Assembly: GCA_022009855.1 (NCBI GenBank)
Contig: CP091727.1
Span: 2,418,001-2,482,000, forward strand
Length of the DNA stretch: 64,000 nt
Origin: Lentisphaeria bacterium
GTDB taxonomy: Bacteria > Verrucomicrobiota > Lentisphaeria > Victivallales > Victivallaceae
Direction of reading: 5' to 3'
Under the pieces are notes generated by a model that was given only the letters and a program-made list of their open reading frames with translations, made no database searches and was not told where the DNA came from. Position numbers and translations under genes: made by a program. Below are positions 20,410-31,096 of the stretch, in pieces (the first letter of the stretch is position 1; the number at the start of each line of letters is the position of its first letter).

Positions 20410-20585
20410 AAACTTTTACAAAATGCGTTATTATCTTCGTATCATCCTGTTACGAAATGAGAAACAGAGAACTTACAAAAACGTCTTTGGGCGGGATACA
20501 ACATGAAAAATATGAATGCAATCTGTTGGTCATCGGACAGGGCCATTGATTTTTACTATTCATGGGAAATATAAGGAGATCCCTG

Positions 20586-21008
20586 ATGAGAATCTTCGTT
20601 ACGATAAAACAGCTCGGCAAACGCCGCGAGGGGCTGGGACGTATTCCGTTTGATCTGCCGGAAGCGCCGCGAACATTGCGCGATCTTTTGAGCATGATGG
20701 TAGAAACAATGGTTGCACAATATAACGCCAGGCAACTGGAAACTCCTGTTTTTCATTATCTTACTGAAGATGATCTGCGGAATTCCGCAGAACAGACCGG
20801 AAAGGTCGGCTTCGGAACGCGCTATAATGAAAATGATGCCGATCCTGAACGCGCGGTCACTACGGCAATACAAGCCTTTGAGGACGGTCTTTACCGGGTG
20901 TTCGCCGGAAATACCGAAATCACAAGTCTTGATGCACCTTTGGAACTTGCACCGGACGAAACCATAACGTTAATCCGCCTGACCATGCTGGCGGGAAGGA
21001 TGTGGTAA
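20586..21008 (+). CDS. Beta-grasp-like small protein, DUF4132 partner
   Basis: 140 residues, start 20586 chosen for the AAGGAGATCCCTG site. It opens with a beta strand (MRIFVTIKQLGKR), then a second strand and helix (RIPFDLPEAPRTLRDLLSMM). A helical insert follows, and it closes with PLELAPDETITLIRLTMLAG, the layout of MoaD/ThiS-type beta-grasp proteins whose last strand follows a 'dGDeVtlip' turn. The C-terminus is GRMW rather than GG, so classic thiolation or conjugation is not expected unless it is processed. It lies 2 nt from the DUF4132 gene. The fold assignment is inferred from the pattern only. Confidence 0.5.
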   Translation: MRIFVTIKQLGKRREGLGRIPFDLPEAPRTLRDLLSMMVETMVAQYNARQLETPVFHYLTEDDLRNSAEQTGKVGFGTRYNENDADPERAVTTAIQAFEDGLYRVFAGNTEITSLDAPLELAPDETITLIRLTMLAGRMW

Positions 21009-21010
21009 AA

Positions 21011-24000
21011 ATGAATCAAGATAACATTACGCAAATGCTCGCCGCGCAACTTGAACAATCTCTGTCGGGAACGATACTGAACGAACACTCTCTGAATTCC
21101 ACATGGTTGGAACCATTCAAAGAAAAAGCCAAACAATTTATCGGTACGCCGTATCACTTGTTGTCGGAAGTCCTGATGGATGCCGGAATGCCGCAAAGTA
21201 TCGGTCATTTCACCGCTATCCTTTCCGCAGGATTCGCTGATAAGCATGACCCTTTGAATGAACATCCGGAAATTCTGGACGCATTGACAAATCCTGTGAA
21301 TCCGTTCCTCATCGCTTTCTGGCCACCGGAATGGGTTCCTGTTGTAGCCAAGAGTATTGAATATGCTTTTTACGGTATTTATCAATCCCCTATACTGAGC
21401 AGGTATCGCTCCAGATACGATAAAAGCATCTATGCTATTTTACCGGTTATGACCGATCTGTTCGCAGTCAATCATATCTGTAAAACGCCGGAAGCGTTTG
21501 CCATCGAACGGATGAAAAATGAGATGGCGTTCACCACTTCGCTTGCACCATTTCTTGCCGTCATGCTGGATTCAGAAAACGCAGCTGTTACAGAGGCGTT
21601 CCGCGCGGCGGTCTATGAAAATTCGGGAACCGTTTCACATGAATTGGTTTTGTCATTATTTTTTTCCAAGCAGGAATCCAGTTGGAAAATAGCAGCAGAT
21701 CTGCTGCTCGCGGCAAAATTGCAAGAGGGTCTGCGTCAAGCCGTGCTGGAGAGTTGTTCTAACGGTCGAGTGGAAGCCTTCAAATATATGATGCGTTTTA
21801 TTGCAGACAATGATCTTCTGCGTTATACCGCAACCGTTCGCGCATTTGACACCTGGCTGGGCATTGGGTTTGACACGGTTCGGGCCGATACGGTCAGACG
21901 GATGTTTGCTTCCGCTCTTGCTGCGCTGGAAGATCCGGAACATTTCAAGGCGGAGAATCCACGGGATCTTTATATTCAATTATGGGCCATGGCCAATACC
22001 GAAGTGCTGGATGCCAAAAGGCAGGTGGAAAAACTGTTAATGGATGGTTCCGCGCCGTCGCCGCAACTTTCTGTCGCTCTGACATTTTATAAGATAATAG
22101 GCTATCAGCTGCCGGATGAAACCGCATTGGATTTATTAAGGCGTTATCGCGATAATTTCGCATTGTCGGCATGTATCCTGGGCTGTTATAAGTTTTCTGA
22201 GGATTCTCAGATAAGTTCCGAAGAAGCGTCCCGACTATATTTTGAGTTCAAGAAATTATTGCCGTATTTTCCAAAAAGAAACTGGATATGCAGCATCCCG
22301 CATTTGAATGGAGTCAACTGCATCTTTCCGTTTCCGTGCTGTGGATAAATATTCTGTTGCCGCTTGCTAAAAGAGCATGGAATGCGCCTGTTCTGGATGA
22401 TTTGGCACAATCCATGTCGGAAATGCCGTCAGATGCGCGGTATCTCATGCTCATATCTGTGTTGGAATACCTTGCACCGAAAAAAGCGCTGCATCAATTT
22501 TCACAATTTATACAATTTATTTCAGAAAGGAGGTCGGAAAACGATAAAAAACTTCGGGAATCCATGCCGAATACACCGACGCTTCGTAATGTATTGTTCC
22601 GCTCGTTGGAAGATAAAAGCTCGTCGAATCGGGAGGTAGCGCTCTCTATTATTTCACGCATGAAGATTACAGAAGCAGAACTTTTGCGTGTGGAAAACCT
22701 GTTGTCACAGAAAAACTCATCAATCCGGCGCATAGCATTGGAAATATTGCTGAAATCCGACAATCCGCAAGCATCTGCCATACGACTTCGCGTTTCCGGC
22801 AATGCGGAGAAAATCGCGGCGGCAGACGAACTCATGCCGAAAGAAAAGGAGGCTCCTGCAATTGACAAAGCGCATGGATATGGACTTTATGACGTGCATG
22901 AGATATGGAATCCCGACCTTCCAAAACCGGACATGGCGTATCATCCGAAAAATATTTTACGCGACGAGCCCACTGCGGCAAAACAACTGCTTTCAGATTT
23001 ATCGAACCTGTTGAACAAACACCGACAGGACGAATGCAAGGGAATGGAATCGCCATGTTCCGTGAGCGTTATTGACACAACATTGGACAAGGCAATTTCA
23101 ATCTATCAGGATGTTCATTGGACCTCAAGTATGACCGAAAATATACCGATGCCAGAATTATGGGACGGGTGTTTTTCCATTCATCCGCTTTCCATTCGTG
23201 ATCTGGTTCATGCGTTTCTACTTTTACTTTCTCCGGAACATCCGGATGTCCGAGAGGAATATTTCGGACTTTCCTTCAAACCGGAAAAATATGACAATGC
23301 CGGATTCCTGCGGGCAGTGATTCACCGACAGCTTAAAAACCATGTCGGATTTTCCAGAATTCGCCACGAACTTTGCATTGCCTCTGTCGCAGGAATGCCT
23401 GAATCATTCTGGAAGAAGCGAATCCCGCTCTATCATTCCTCCCAAAGCTTTATTGCGGAAAATGATGCAATTCAGTCTGTATTTGCGTTATTTGATTCCG
23501 CACTTCTTACCCGGACACTTTGGCGGTCCGTTATTCTTTCTGTCGGCTTCACCCCGGAGATGAAGTTCAGTCTTTGCGGAATTTTATGCTGCCTTTATCG
23601 CTTATGCTGGAGGCGTTTGACAAAAAAATCATCACGCAGAATACGCTTCGACGACTCCTGCTGACCTCGGAGGAGACTAGATTCGGTTTGAGACTGTCTT
23701 CAATCGCTAGGAACGACGAACATCCTGAAATCCGTGCATTGATCGAAGACGCCGTGAAACTGGAACTCCGCCGTGGGGAAATGCCAACAGGATTAAGTCG
23801 CGGATTGGGCGAAATACGCCATCTGCGCGGTGCATTTTTCTTTGCTGGATTGTTAAACGCGCTTGGTTCTCAAGCCCTGATTCGCGGATATGCGTGGGGA
23901 ATCAAACCAGACAAGGCAACAACGTTCAGCCATCTGTTGAAAATCTGTCGTCCGCTCCCGGAAGATAATGCGGAAAGCTTCAAAAACAGCTTGCTCCGTT

Positions 24001-25795
24001 CCATTTTTTCTGAAAAACGTTTGCTGGAAGCCGCCATGTATTCTCCTGCATGGCTGGATTTGATTGGAACGTATTTGAACATTCCCGCTCTGTCCATGGC
24101 CGGATGGTATTTTCATGCGCATTTACATGAACAATACAGTTTTTTTGCTCAGGAAAAAGAATCGTATGTCATCCGTTATTCACCGGTTTCCCTTCAGGAA
24201 TTTTCAGACGGCGCATTCGATATCAACTGGTTCCACGAGGCTTACAACGCGGTCGGGCCGGAAATGTTCTCCCGGCTCTACGATGCGGCAAAATACATTT
24301 CCGGCGGGGCCAATCACCGAAGAAGCCAGATTTTTGCCGACGCCGCCCTCGGAAAACTATCCGAAGCCGAAGTAGAGGAGAAAATCAAGACCAAACGCAA
24401 CAAGGAATTCGTCATGGCCTACGGTATCTTGCCGGGAACAGATTTTCTGCACCGTTACGAGAACTTGATGAAGTTCAAAAAGGAAAGCCGTCAATTCGGC
24501 GGACAGCGGCAGGCAAGCGAAAAACTCGCGGTGGAAATCGCCGTCGCCAACCTCGCCCGTACCGCAGGATTCAGCGACGTGAACCGCTTCCTCTGGCGCA
24601 TGGAGGCGGCCAAAACTCGACGAATTGAACGCCCTCTTTGCGCCGCACGAAGCGGACGGCGTGACGCTTTTCCTTGCCATTGATTCCGACGGACGCGCTG
24701 AAATCCGGGTTAAAAAGGGCCGAAAAAGAGTTGAAATCCATCCCCGCGTCATTCAAGAAAGACGCCTATGTGCTGGAACTGCAAAGCGCGGTAAAATCCC
24801 TGCGCGACCAGCACTCCCGTGCGAGAAAATCGTTAGAAGAGGCGATGATCCGCGAAGATGTTTTTGAATATGCCGAAGTGCGTGAACTGATGTCGAATCC
24901 GGTTCTCGGGCCGTTGGCGTCGAAGCTCCTGTGGCAGGCCGGCGACACCATTGATTTCTTTGAAAAACTGCCGGAAACGCCCTTGAAAATCGCTCATCCG
25001 ACCGGCCTGCTCCGCTCCGGGCGCTGGGCGGAATTCCAGCGTCTCGCCGTGGAACGCAAACTGGTTCAACCGTTTAAGCAGATCTTCCGCGAACTCTATA
25101 CGCTGAACGCCGATGAAAAACTTGACGGCATGAAGTCCGCCCGCTATTCGGGAAATCAGGTCATGCCGAAAAAAGCTGTGGCGTTGCTTCGGACGCGCGG
25201 CTGGACGGTTGATATGGATGAAGGCTTGCAGAAAGTTTTCCACAGACAGAATCTGATTGCCAAAATTTACGCGATGGCCGACTGGTTTTCTCCTGCCGAA
25301 GTGGAGCCTCCGACGCTGGAATATGTTCTCTTTGAACATCGCCGCACCCGGGAAATCATTCCGCTCGAAAAGATTGTACCGGTTCTGTTCTCGGAAGTGA
25401 TGCGCGATCTGGATCTGATGGTGAGTGTCGCACATGCCGGCGGAGTCGATCCGGAGGCGAGCCATTCGACCGTTGAAATGCGTGCCGCGCTCATTCGCAC
25501 AATGCTGCCGTTCTTCAAACTTGACAATGTCCGGATCGAAAAGAGCCATGCGTTCATCACAGGTAAATTCGGAGAGTACACGGTTCATCTGGGAAGTGGT
25601 GTCTGCCACAAACAGGCGTCCGGGATGCTGAACATCCTTCCGGTACATTCGCAGACGCGCGGCCGGATCTTCCTGCCGTTTGCCGACGATGATCCCCAAA
25701 CGGCCGAAGTCCTGACAAAAATTCTCTTCCTCGCCGAAGACGACAAGATCAAAGATCCTTCCATTCTCGAGCAGATCAAAGGAGGCGGTCAGTGA
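21011..25795 (+). CDS. Giant DUF4132 protein (MolR/YehI-like), frameshifted
   Basis: Four frames join into ~1,595 residues, with shifts near 22275, 23550, 24610 and 24715. The N-terminal ~1,000 residues are helical and repeat-like. The C-terminal third carries the DUF4132 domain: IPASFKKDAYVLELQSAVKS, ANPVLGP-type NPVLGPLASKLLW, VQPFKQIFRELY, FSEVMRDLDLMVSVAHAGGV, DPEASHSTVEMRAAL, GEYTVHLGSGVCHK and FLPFADDDPQTAEVLTKIL. In E. coli the DUF4132 protein YehI lies by MoxR-type AAA, VWA and SWIM genes, a module proposed to act in conflict; none of those partners is visible here. The start at 21011 follows a GGAAGG site. Confidence 0.8.
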
Positions 25796-25918
25796 GCTTT
25801 GACAGTCTGAAAAAATCTCTATTCTCTCGTCGGCAATTTGTAGACTGCTGAGTGTTTACGCCGTCGATGCGCAAATCGAAATCTGCAAGACGGAATCAAT
25901 GGGAGAAAATCAATTATG
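25792..25918 (+). CDS. Very small ORF between coupled genes, frameshifted
   Basis: A GTG at 25792 overlaps the DUF4132 stop and has GGAGGCG before it (VSFDSLKKSLFSRRQFV). After a one-base shift near 25845 the frame runs LLSVYAVDAQIEICKTESMGENQL and stops at 25918, overlapping the next ATG by ATGA. Overlaps at both ends argue that this is a real ~43-residue coupled gene. No family recognised. Confidence 0.4.
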
Positions 25919-26463
25919 AGATGGCGTGACATCCAAAACGGGACATTCCGAAAGTTGGATTTGCGTATTGAAAAACGGCGGATATGCGTATTCTCACCGG
26001 TGTGTTGCATGATGCTTGTTTTGATTTTTTCACAAATCCGTTACACACGAAGACGGCTGACAATTCCTTTGACGCGCCATCCGGCAGAAGTGAGAATGAC
26101 AAATTGCGTCCGATCAGTCTGGTGGATGGTGAATTGATTTTGTATCCCGTGCTTCGTCCCTGCGACTGGCAGATCACGCTTTCCGGCGAATGGCTCAATA
26201 AGCCGGAGCGTCTGCCGAGAATTGACGTCATCGGGGCAAAACTCACCCGAAAAGTCGATCAGGAAGGCGATTTCCCGCCGGAATACCCGCCTGAAGTATG
26301 GTATCATTTTCGCTTGGAACTGTATAACTACATGCTTCCGTGTTATCTGGATGTGTTGCTTCGCGGCTGGAAGGATTTTCCATTGATCCGTTACCATGAC
26401 ATCTCCAAGGCGTATGATTTGGCAACCCGTAAAACCATCATCTATCCCGGAGGCCGCCCGTGA
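25916..26463 (+). CDS. Unknown soluble protein in DUF4132 operon, frameshifted
   Basis: Starts at 25916 (MRWRDIQNGTFRKLDLRIEK); a shift in the A5 run near 25972 leads into ~160 residues (MRILTGVLHDACFDFFTNP, ISLVDGELILYPVLRPCDWQ, EYPPEVWYHFRLELYNYML, LIRYHDISKAYDLATRKT) ending at 26463. Rich in aromatic residues and Pro, with no membrane segment. No family recognised. The stop overlaps the next GTG. Confidence 0.5.
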
Positions 26464-27140
26464 TTACCTGCCATTGTCCGCAATGCGATATAACCTTCCG
26501 GCATGAGGATGCCGAGGCGGTATTCTGTCCGAGATGCAAGACGACTTTGTGTGAAATTATTCTTGAAACTGAAGAAAAAGACCAACCTCCTCCCGGCAAC
26601 GACTTTGACAAGAAGGCGGTAGGATGCGGAATTATACTGTCGATATTATTTCTTATGCTCTTTATCACTCTGGGATATTTCTGGTGGCAGAGTTCCCGGG
26701 ACTTTTTTACTCCGGTGATCGCCCTTGTTATGCTTGCGGCTGCTCCGAAAATGATCAGTTCTCTCTTCGAAAACCATATACCGGGATGTGTCTGCAGTGA
26801 AGACTTTGAGATGTATTCTCCCGTCTATCGGATCGTGAAAAGTGTTTCAACATTCCTGTATGTCTTCCTGGCATTCGGAATCTTTTTGCTGGTGCTTCCA
26901 TTTGCGATAATGAGTGGTCCAGCAGGATTCCTGGTTTTCCTGGGAATACTCTCGCTTCTGCTTTTACCAGCATTGTTTTCGGTTTTCCGGCACAGGGGAA
27001 TGCGAAAGATTCTGTTATTGAGCATCCTGGCCGGTGTAATCAGTGGAATATTGTTGATCTGGGTGGCATTTCTGGGTCCGTTGTCCCGCGTAATGCGAGA
27101 AGTTTCATCCGCGACACAGCAACAGGAGACACATCCGTGA
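26460..27140 (+). CDS. Zinc-ribbon multi-pass membrane protein
   Basis: An intact 226-residue frame; the GTG start at 26460 overlaps the previous stop. An N-terminal zinc ribbon (CHCPQCDITF...VFCPRCKTTLC, residues 4-31) is followed by about five hydrophobic helices (ILSILFLMLFITLGYFWW; FFTPVIALVMLAAAP; FLYVFLAFGIFLLVLPFAIM; FLVFLGILSLLLLPALFSV; ILLLSILAGVISGILLIWVAF). The same ribbon-plus-helices plan occurs in the two leader genes of the divergent operon, linking the two arms. Function unknown. Confidence 0.6.
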   Translation: MITCHCPQCDITFRHEDAEAVFCPRCKTTLCEIILETEEKDQPPPGNDFDKKAVGCGIILSILFLMLFITLGYFWWQSSRDFFTPVIALVMLAAAPKMISSLFENHIPGCVCSEDFEMYSPVYRIVKSVSTFLYVFLAFGIFLLVLPFAIMSGPAGFLVFLGILSLLLLPALFSVFRHRGMRKILLLSILAGVISGILLIWVAFLGPLSRVMREVSSATQQQETHP

Positions 27141-27262
27141 TCACAACTTATTACCCCGGATACAAGATTGCCTTCCGCCGAGACAATGATGCCGAAAGAA
27201 GCGTCTATTCTCTCCGAAATGTCCCGCAAAAGGAGGCCTCTGTCATGTACAGGAATCAATAA
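27137..27262 (+). pseudogene. Gene start truncated by repeat element
   Basis: A GTG at 27137 overlaps the previous stop (VITTYYPGYKIAFRRDNDAERSVYSLRNVPQKEAS) and the frame closes at 27262 inside the repeat that begins near 27242. The coupled start and abrupt end show that the last gene of the operon was cut by the repeat/IS3-tail insertion or a deletion next to it. Confidence 0.55.
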
Positions 27263-27570
27263 TACTGTTTTTGTAAAAACAGGCGACTCTTTACCCAAGT
27301 AAAGGTGAACATAGCGCCATCGGTCATAGGAGTAAAGTAGCATGGCCCCAAAGCGATTGCAAACCTGAATTGAAAAAAGACTGACACAACCATTCGGTCG
27401 TTTTAAAGCAGTTGCAGCCTCTTGGGACGCTCAACGCCCGGAATGTGCCATCTGTTCCAGAAGACACCAATCCAGAGCTTGCAATCGGTAAACAGCAGGA
27501 TATAGTAATCGAGAGGTAGACGTCAATCTTTCATAAAAAGTTGCCTGTCCTAAGAGAAAAGCGCAGAATC
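27242..27570 (+). repeat. Repeat module plus IS3 tail, copy 1
   Basis: Begins GTCATGTACAGGAAT, contains a CTGTTTTTGTAAAAACAG hairpin, then GGAGTAAAGTAGCATGGCCC, and ends in a decayed IS3 transposase 3' end (CTTGCAATCGGTAAACAG...GGATATAGTAA, ~27480-27508). The next gene starts at 27571, about 60 bp later. Homologous to 35865-36106, 44071-44360 and 46705-46900. Confidence 0.65.
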
Positions 27571-27867
27571 ATGAAAATGCTTGAAAAAATAAAAGATTTT
27601 TTCAAATTGAACTGCGAGGTGATTGGCCATTCTTCTGCCCCGGAAAACGTCGATCTGTTGAATCAGATTCTGCACGATATGGGAGCTGTTCTAAAAAAAG
27701 TCTCAGGAAGGCCAACTGTCATGTATGTGTCCATTTACAAGCTCGGTGAAGAGACTATTAGAGTTGAAGAATGGGAATATGGAGATATTCTTGTTCGCGG
27801 TCGAAAAAGATTGATCGAAGAAATCAAGACAAAGATGACGGAACATCATGAATCCGGTGGCGAATGA
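27571..27867 (+). CDS. Small immunity-type protein, family shared with 41356-41664
   Basis: 98 residues starting at 27571 (MKMLEKIKDFFKLNCEVIG). It aligns along its length with the 41356-41664 protein: LLNQILHDMGAVLKK with LFLRFMKSMGATIIK, then IRVEEWEYGDILVRGRKRLIEEIKTKM with VKIVLEEYEPLMLMGKQKTLDIIKSKF. Both genes start just after an IS3 tail. No named family recognised; small, acidic-to-neutral and soluble. The stop overlaps the next start. Confidence 0.55.
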   Translation: MKMLEKIKDFFKLNCEVIGHSSAPENVDLLNQILHDMGAVLKKVSGRPTVMYVSIYKLGEETIRVEEWEYGDILVRGRKRLIEEIKTKMTEHHESGGE

Positions 27868-29208
27868 TGGAATATATGCAGAAATTCAAAGAAAAAGCAA
27901 TTGAACGTTTTTGCAGATGGGGAAAAATAATCCAGCGCTTCCCGTTCAGAAAGGAACAGCCGGTTTATTGCCGATATTCTTCCCTGCTGGGTAAATATCT
28001 TGCTTTCCAAGTTCTCAAACCGCTGGATGAAGAACCATATCCAGAACGAATTGGAATTCAGTTTCTTGATTGGAGTGGTGATGATTTTATCTCAAAAGAT
28101 GTTTTTACCGACATTCATCCGTGGGGGAGTAATGCATTTTCTGGAAGCTCCTGTTCCACGAGGCTTTCAACACATGTTCAATGCTCGCCCCCTTAAAGTC
28201 AAACCTCACTATTTCAATGGATTGCTTCCCTGGTATAACTGGGATCGAATGTTTGCTTTTCAAAAAAGATTTTCCCACCTCTCTTCGGAGCGGAAAAAAA
28301 ATACTCAATATAAAAACGTCAGTGGTTCTCTAGATCTTCGTGGTGGAACGACCGATGTGGAAATTCAAAATTCCTCTCTCGAAAACATCTTTACTGATGA
28401 ATCAATTGCTTCGCTCTCCATCATTCAGTCCACTCTGAGCGGAAGCATCCAGGATCCGCAACAAGGAGCCAAACTGCGTTTGAGCATTTCCGGAAAAGAA
28501 TATCTCTTTCATGGTCTTGAACGTCTTACCTGGTTGAGCCTGACGACTGATACAGACATTGATCTAAATTCCCTTGCGGCAACCTATCCCTTATTGCAGA
28601 CTCTGAACCTCTTCGGCCAACCCGGAAAAATACATAATCTGGATGCCTTGCGCAATTTGTCGAATTTAGAGGTCTTTTTCTGCTTCAACATGTTCGGTTT
28701 CGATGGTAAAGATATGCCCCTGCCGGAAGAGTTGCCCAAAGTTTTCTATCTGGAATTTGACACACTGCCGACATTTGCCGCCAGTCAACTCCGAACCAAA
28801 TGGAATCATGTCGACGGTGTCGTATTCAAACTTTCTCATACACATAAGCCAGAGTGGTTCCTCAGGAACAAAGATAATCCTTTCCGTAGCTGGAATGATT
28901 CTGAAGAACTGCCGCGCAGCATTGCCTCCAGAGCGGAAAAAATCTATCGCAACGCAAAAAAAGAGGTTCTTTTATTGAACAGTCATCAGGATCCGGCTGT
29001 CCGCCGTTTGGAATTCATCAGGATCATTCAGGATTTTGTCGGAGCATTCAATACTATCGATGCAAAGAAATTCTGGTTTGCCACCATAGAAAGAGAAAAA
29101 ATTTATGACGCGGGGTACGAGCTGCTGCGAACAGCTCGGGATCATGCCGGAATCGTTATGCCAGACGAAGAGTTCTCCTCCGTTTTTGACGAGAAAAGGA
29201 ATTGGTGA
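27864..29208 (+). CDS. Leucine-rich-repeat-like protein, frameshifted
   Basis: Starts at 27864 or 27867 (MEYMQKFKEKAIERF), overlapping the previous stop; a shift in the G5 run near 28118 joins two pieces into ~445 residues. The middle has loose leucine-rich turns (LRLSISGKEYLFHGLERLTWLSLTTD, LLQTLNLFGQPGKIHNLDAL, LSNLEVFFCFNMFGF). The C-terminus is helical, ending GIVMPDEEFSSVFDEKRNW. LRR-type proteins of this size occur among orphan immunity genes; function not known. Together with the preceding small gene it forms one cassette downstream of an IS3 tail. Confidence 0.5.
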
Positions 29209-29212
29209 AACT

Positions 29213-29296
29213 ATGTCCAGGAAAACTTTACTACAATCAAATCTGATGCGGCACTCAAGCGAAGCAGTCGAACAGGAGAGATTAAAAACAGATTGA
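29213..29296 (+). pseudogene. 27-codon gene fragment
   Basis: ATG at 29213 (MSRKTLLQSNLMRHSSEAVEQ) right after the LRR gene stops at 29296 with nothing recognisable beyond. It is probably the 5' stub of a third cassette gene lost by rearrangement. Confidence 0.3.
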
Positions 29297-29540
29297 AACC
29301 GTACTCACAGATTAGCATATTTTATTTTTTCCATATTATACTGCATGGAGGACTTTTTTTATAACCTTTTGCCATCACCAGTGCCCAGTATCCATAATGA
29401 AGAGTCAATATCATCAGGACTCCGAGATTGATTTCCTTAACATAATAAGAAAGGCTCTGTCACAACAAATGGTTGATTTTTGACGAGAAATAGCGTATAA
29501 TAATAGTAAGAAACAGTACCACCGAAGGAGGTAATTGGAT

Positions 29541-30578
29541 ATGCCTACTATCAAAGACGCATTAGATATTATCGGTAAGTTGACTGTCGCAGAGCAGGAA
29601 AGCCTTAAAACAATGCTTTTAAGTCCTGCCTTTGTAAAGTCTTTGAATATTGAAGATTTCGTAGCAAAGGAACGCTTTGCAAATGGTCGTGTATGCCCTC
29701 TTTGTGGCTGTATCCATGTGGTTCGCAATGGTCATCGTAAAGATGGCACACAGCGATATGTATGTAAGGATTGTGGCAAGTCCTTCGTGATTGCTACGAA
29801 CTCCATTGTGTCTGGTACAAGAAAAGACTTGTCCGTGTGGGAGCAGTACATTGATTGTATGATGAATGGCTTATCCATTCGTAAGACTGCTGTTGCTTGT
29901 GGGATTCACAGAAACACCGCATTCCTTTGGAGACACAAGATTTTGGATGCACTTCAGAATATGGCAGACGATGTTACCCTTGACGGCATTATTGAGGCTG
30001 ACGAAACTTTTTTCGCCATCTCGTACAAGGGCAATCATAGCAAGAGTAAGACATTTGCTATGCCACGCAAGGCTCATAAGCGTGGTCATTCTACACATAT
30101 CAGAGGCTTGTCCCAAGAAAAGGTATGTGTTCCTTGTGCGGTTAATAGGAATGGCTTGTCTATCTCCAAGATTACGAATACTGGTAGAGTTTCTACAAGA
30201 GATTTACATCATATTTATGATGGTAGGATTAAGACCAATTCCACTCTTGTTACGGACAAGATGAACTCCTATGTGAGATTTACAAATGCCAATGGCATTG
30301 ACCTTGTGCAGTTAAAGACTGGCAAAGCCAAGAAAGGCATTTATAATATCCAACATATCAATAGCTACCATAGCCAGCTAAAGAGGTTTATGCGTGGCTT
30401 TAACGGTGTTTCTACCAAGTATCTGAACAACTATCTTGTGTGGAATAACCTTGTAAATTACGCCAAAGAAAGCGACATGGAGAAAAGGAACATCTTCTTA
30501 ACTTTCGTTTTGGCAACATTGAAAACTGCTAAATGCAGAGATTTATCAAACAGACCAGCAGTTCCTCTGGTCGCCTAA
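29541..30578 (+). CDS. IS1595-family transposase
   Basis: 345 residues from an ATG at 29541 with GGAGG 9 nt upstream. An N-terminal zinc ribbon (CPLCGCIHVVRNGHRKDGTQRYVCKDCGKSF, residues ~50-85) is followed by a helix-turn-helix (GLSIRKTAVACGIHRNTAFLWRHKI). Then comes a DDE/DDN-type core (DGIIEADETFF, LVTDKMNSYVRF, HINSYHSQLKRFMRGFNGVSTKYLNNYLVW). Intact, so the element may still be mobile. Confidence 0.92.
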   Translation: MPTIKDALDIIGKLTVAEQESLKTMLLSPAFVKSLNIEDFVAKERFANGRVCPLCGCIHVVRNGHRKDGTQRYVCKDCGKSFVIATNSIVSGTRKDLSVWEQYIDCMMNGLSIRKTAVACGIHRNTAFLWRHKILDALQNMADDVTLDGIIEADETFFAISYKGNHSKSKTFAMPRKAHKRGHSTHIRGLSQEKVCVPCAVNRNGLSISKITNTGRVSTRDLHHIYDGRIKTNSTLVTDKMNSYVRFTNANGIDLVQLKTGKAKKGIYNIQHINSYHSQLKRFMRGFNGVSTKYLNNYLVWNNLVNYAKESDMEKRNIFLTFVLATLKTAKCRDLSNRPAVPLVA

Positions 30579-30601
30579 TTAGAATTTGTGGAGATGATAA
30601 G

Positions 30602-31096
30602 ATGGTCAATATAACAGATGTAAAACAGATTCTTCAATTTGCAATAGATGCGGAGATTAAAGTCTTTCTTGATGGTGGCTGGGGTGTAGATGCTCTTCTT
30701 GGATATCAGTCAAGAGCCCATAATGATATTGACATTTTTGTAGAAAAGAACGATTATCAGAACTTTATAGAAATAATGAAAGCTAATGGCTTTTATGAGA
30801 TTAAGATGGAATATACAACATTGAACCATACTGTATGGGAAGATTTGAAAAACAGAATTATTGATTTGCATTGTTTTGAATATACGGACGAAGGTGAAAT
30901 TCTTTATGATGGGGATTGTTTTCCGGTAGAAACTTTTTCGGGTAAAGGAAGAATTGAGGAAATAGAGGTTTCCTGTATTGAACCATATAGTCAAGTAATG
31001 TTCCATCTGGGATACGAGTTTGATGAAAATGATGCACATGATGTGAAGTTATTGTGTGAGACACTTCATATCGAAATTCCAAATGAGTATAGATAA
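30602..31096 (+). CDS. lnu(C): Lincosamide nucleotidyltransferase Lnu(C)
   Basis: 164 residues, the known length of Lnu(C), with GGAG 9 nt before the ATG. The nucleotidyltransferase motif is clear: FLDGGWGVDALLG (GG..D) and HNDIDIFVEK (D-x-D). A MVNITDVKQILQFAIDAEIK start and HLGYEFDENDAHDVKLLCE end agree with my memory of Lnu(C). The enzyme transfers AMP to a hydroxyl of lincomycin and clindamycin, inactivating them in the cytoplasm. No ribosome-stalling leader is apparent; it probably depends on read-through or a promoter within the transposon. Confidence 0.93.
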   Translation: MVNITDVKQILQFAIDAEIKVFLDGGWGVDALLGYQSRAHNDIDIFVEKNDYQNFIEIMKANGFYEIKMEYTTLNHTVWEDLKNRIIDLHCFEYTDEGEILYDGDCFPVETFSGKGRIEEIEVSCIEPYSQVMFHLGYEFDENDAHDVKLLCETLHIEIPNEYR

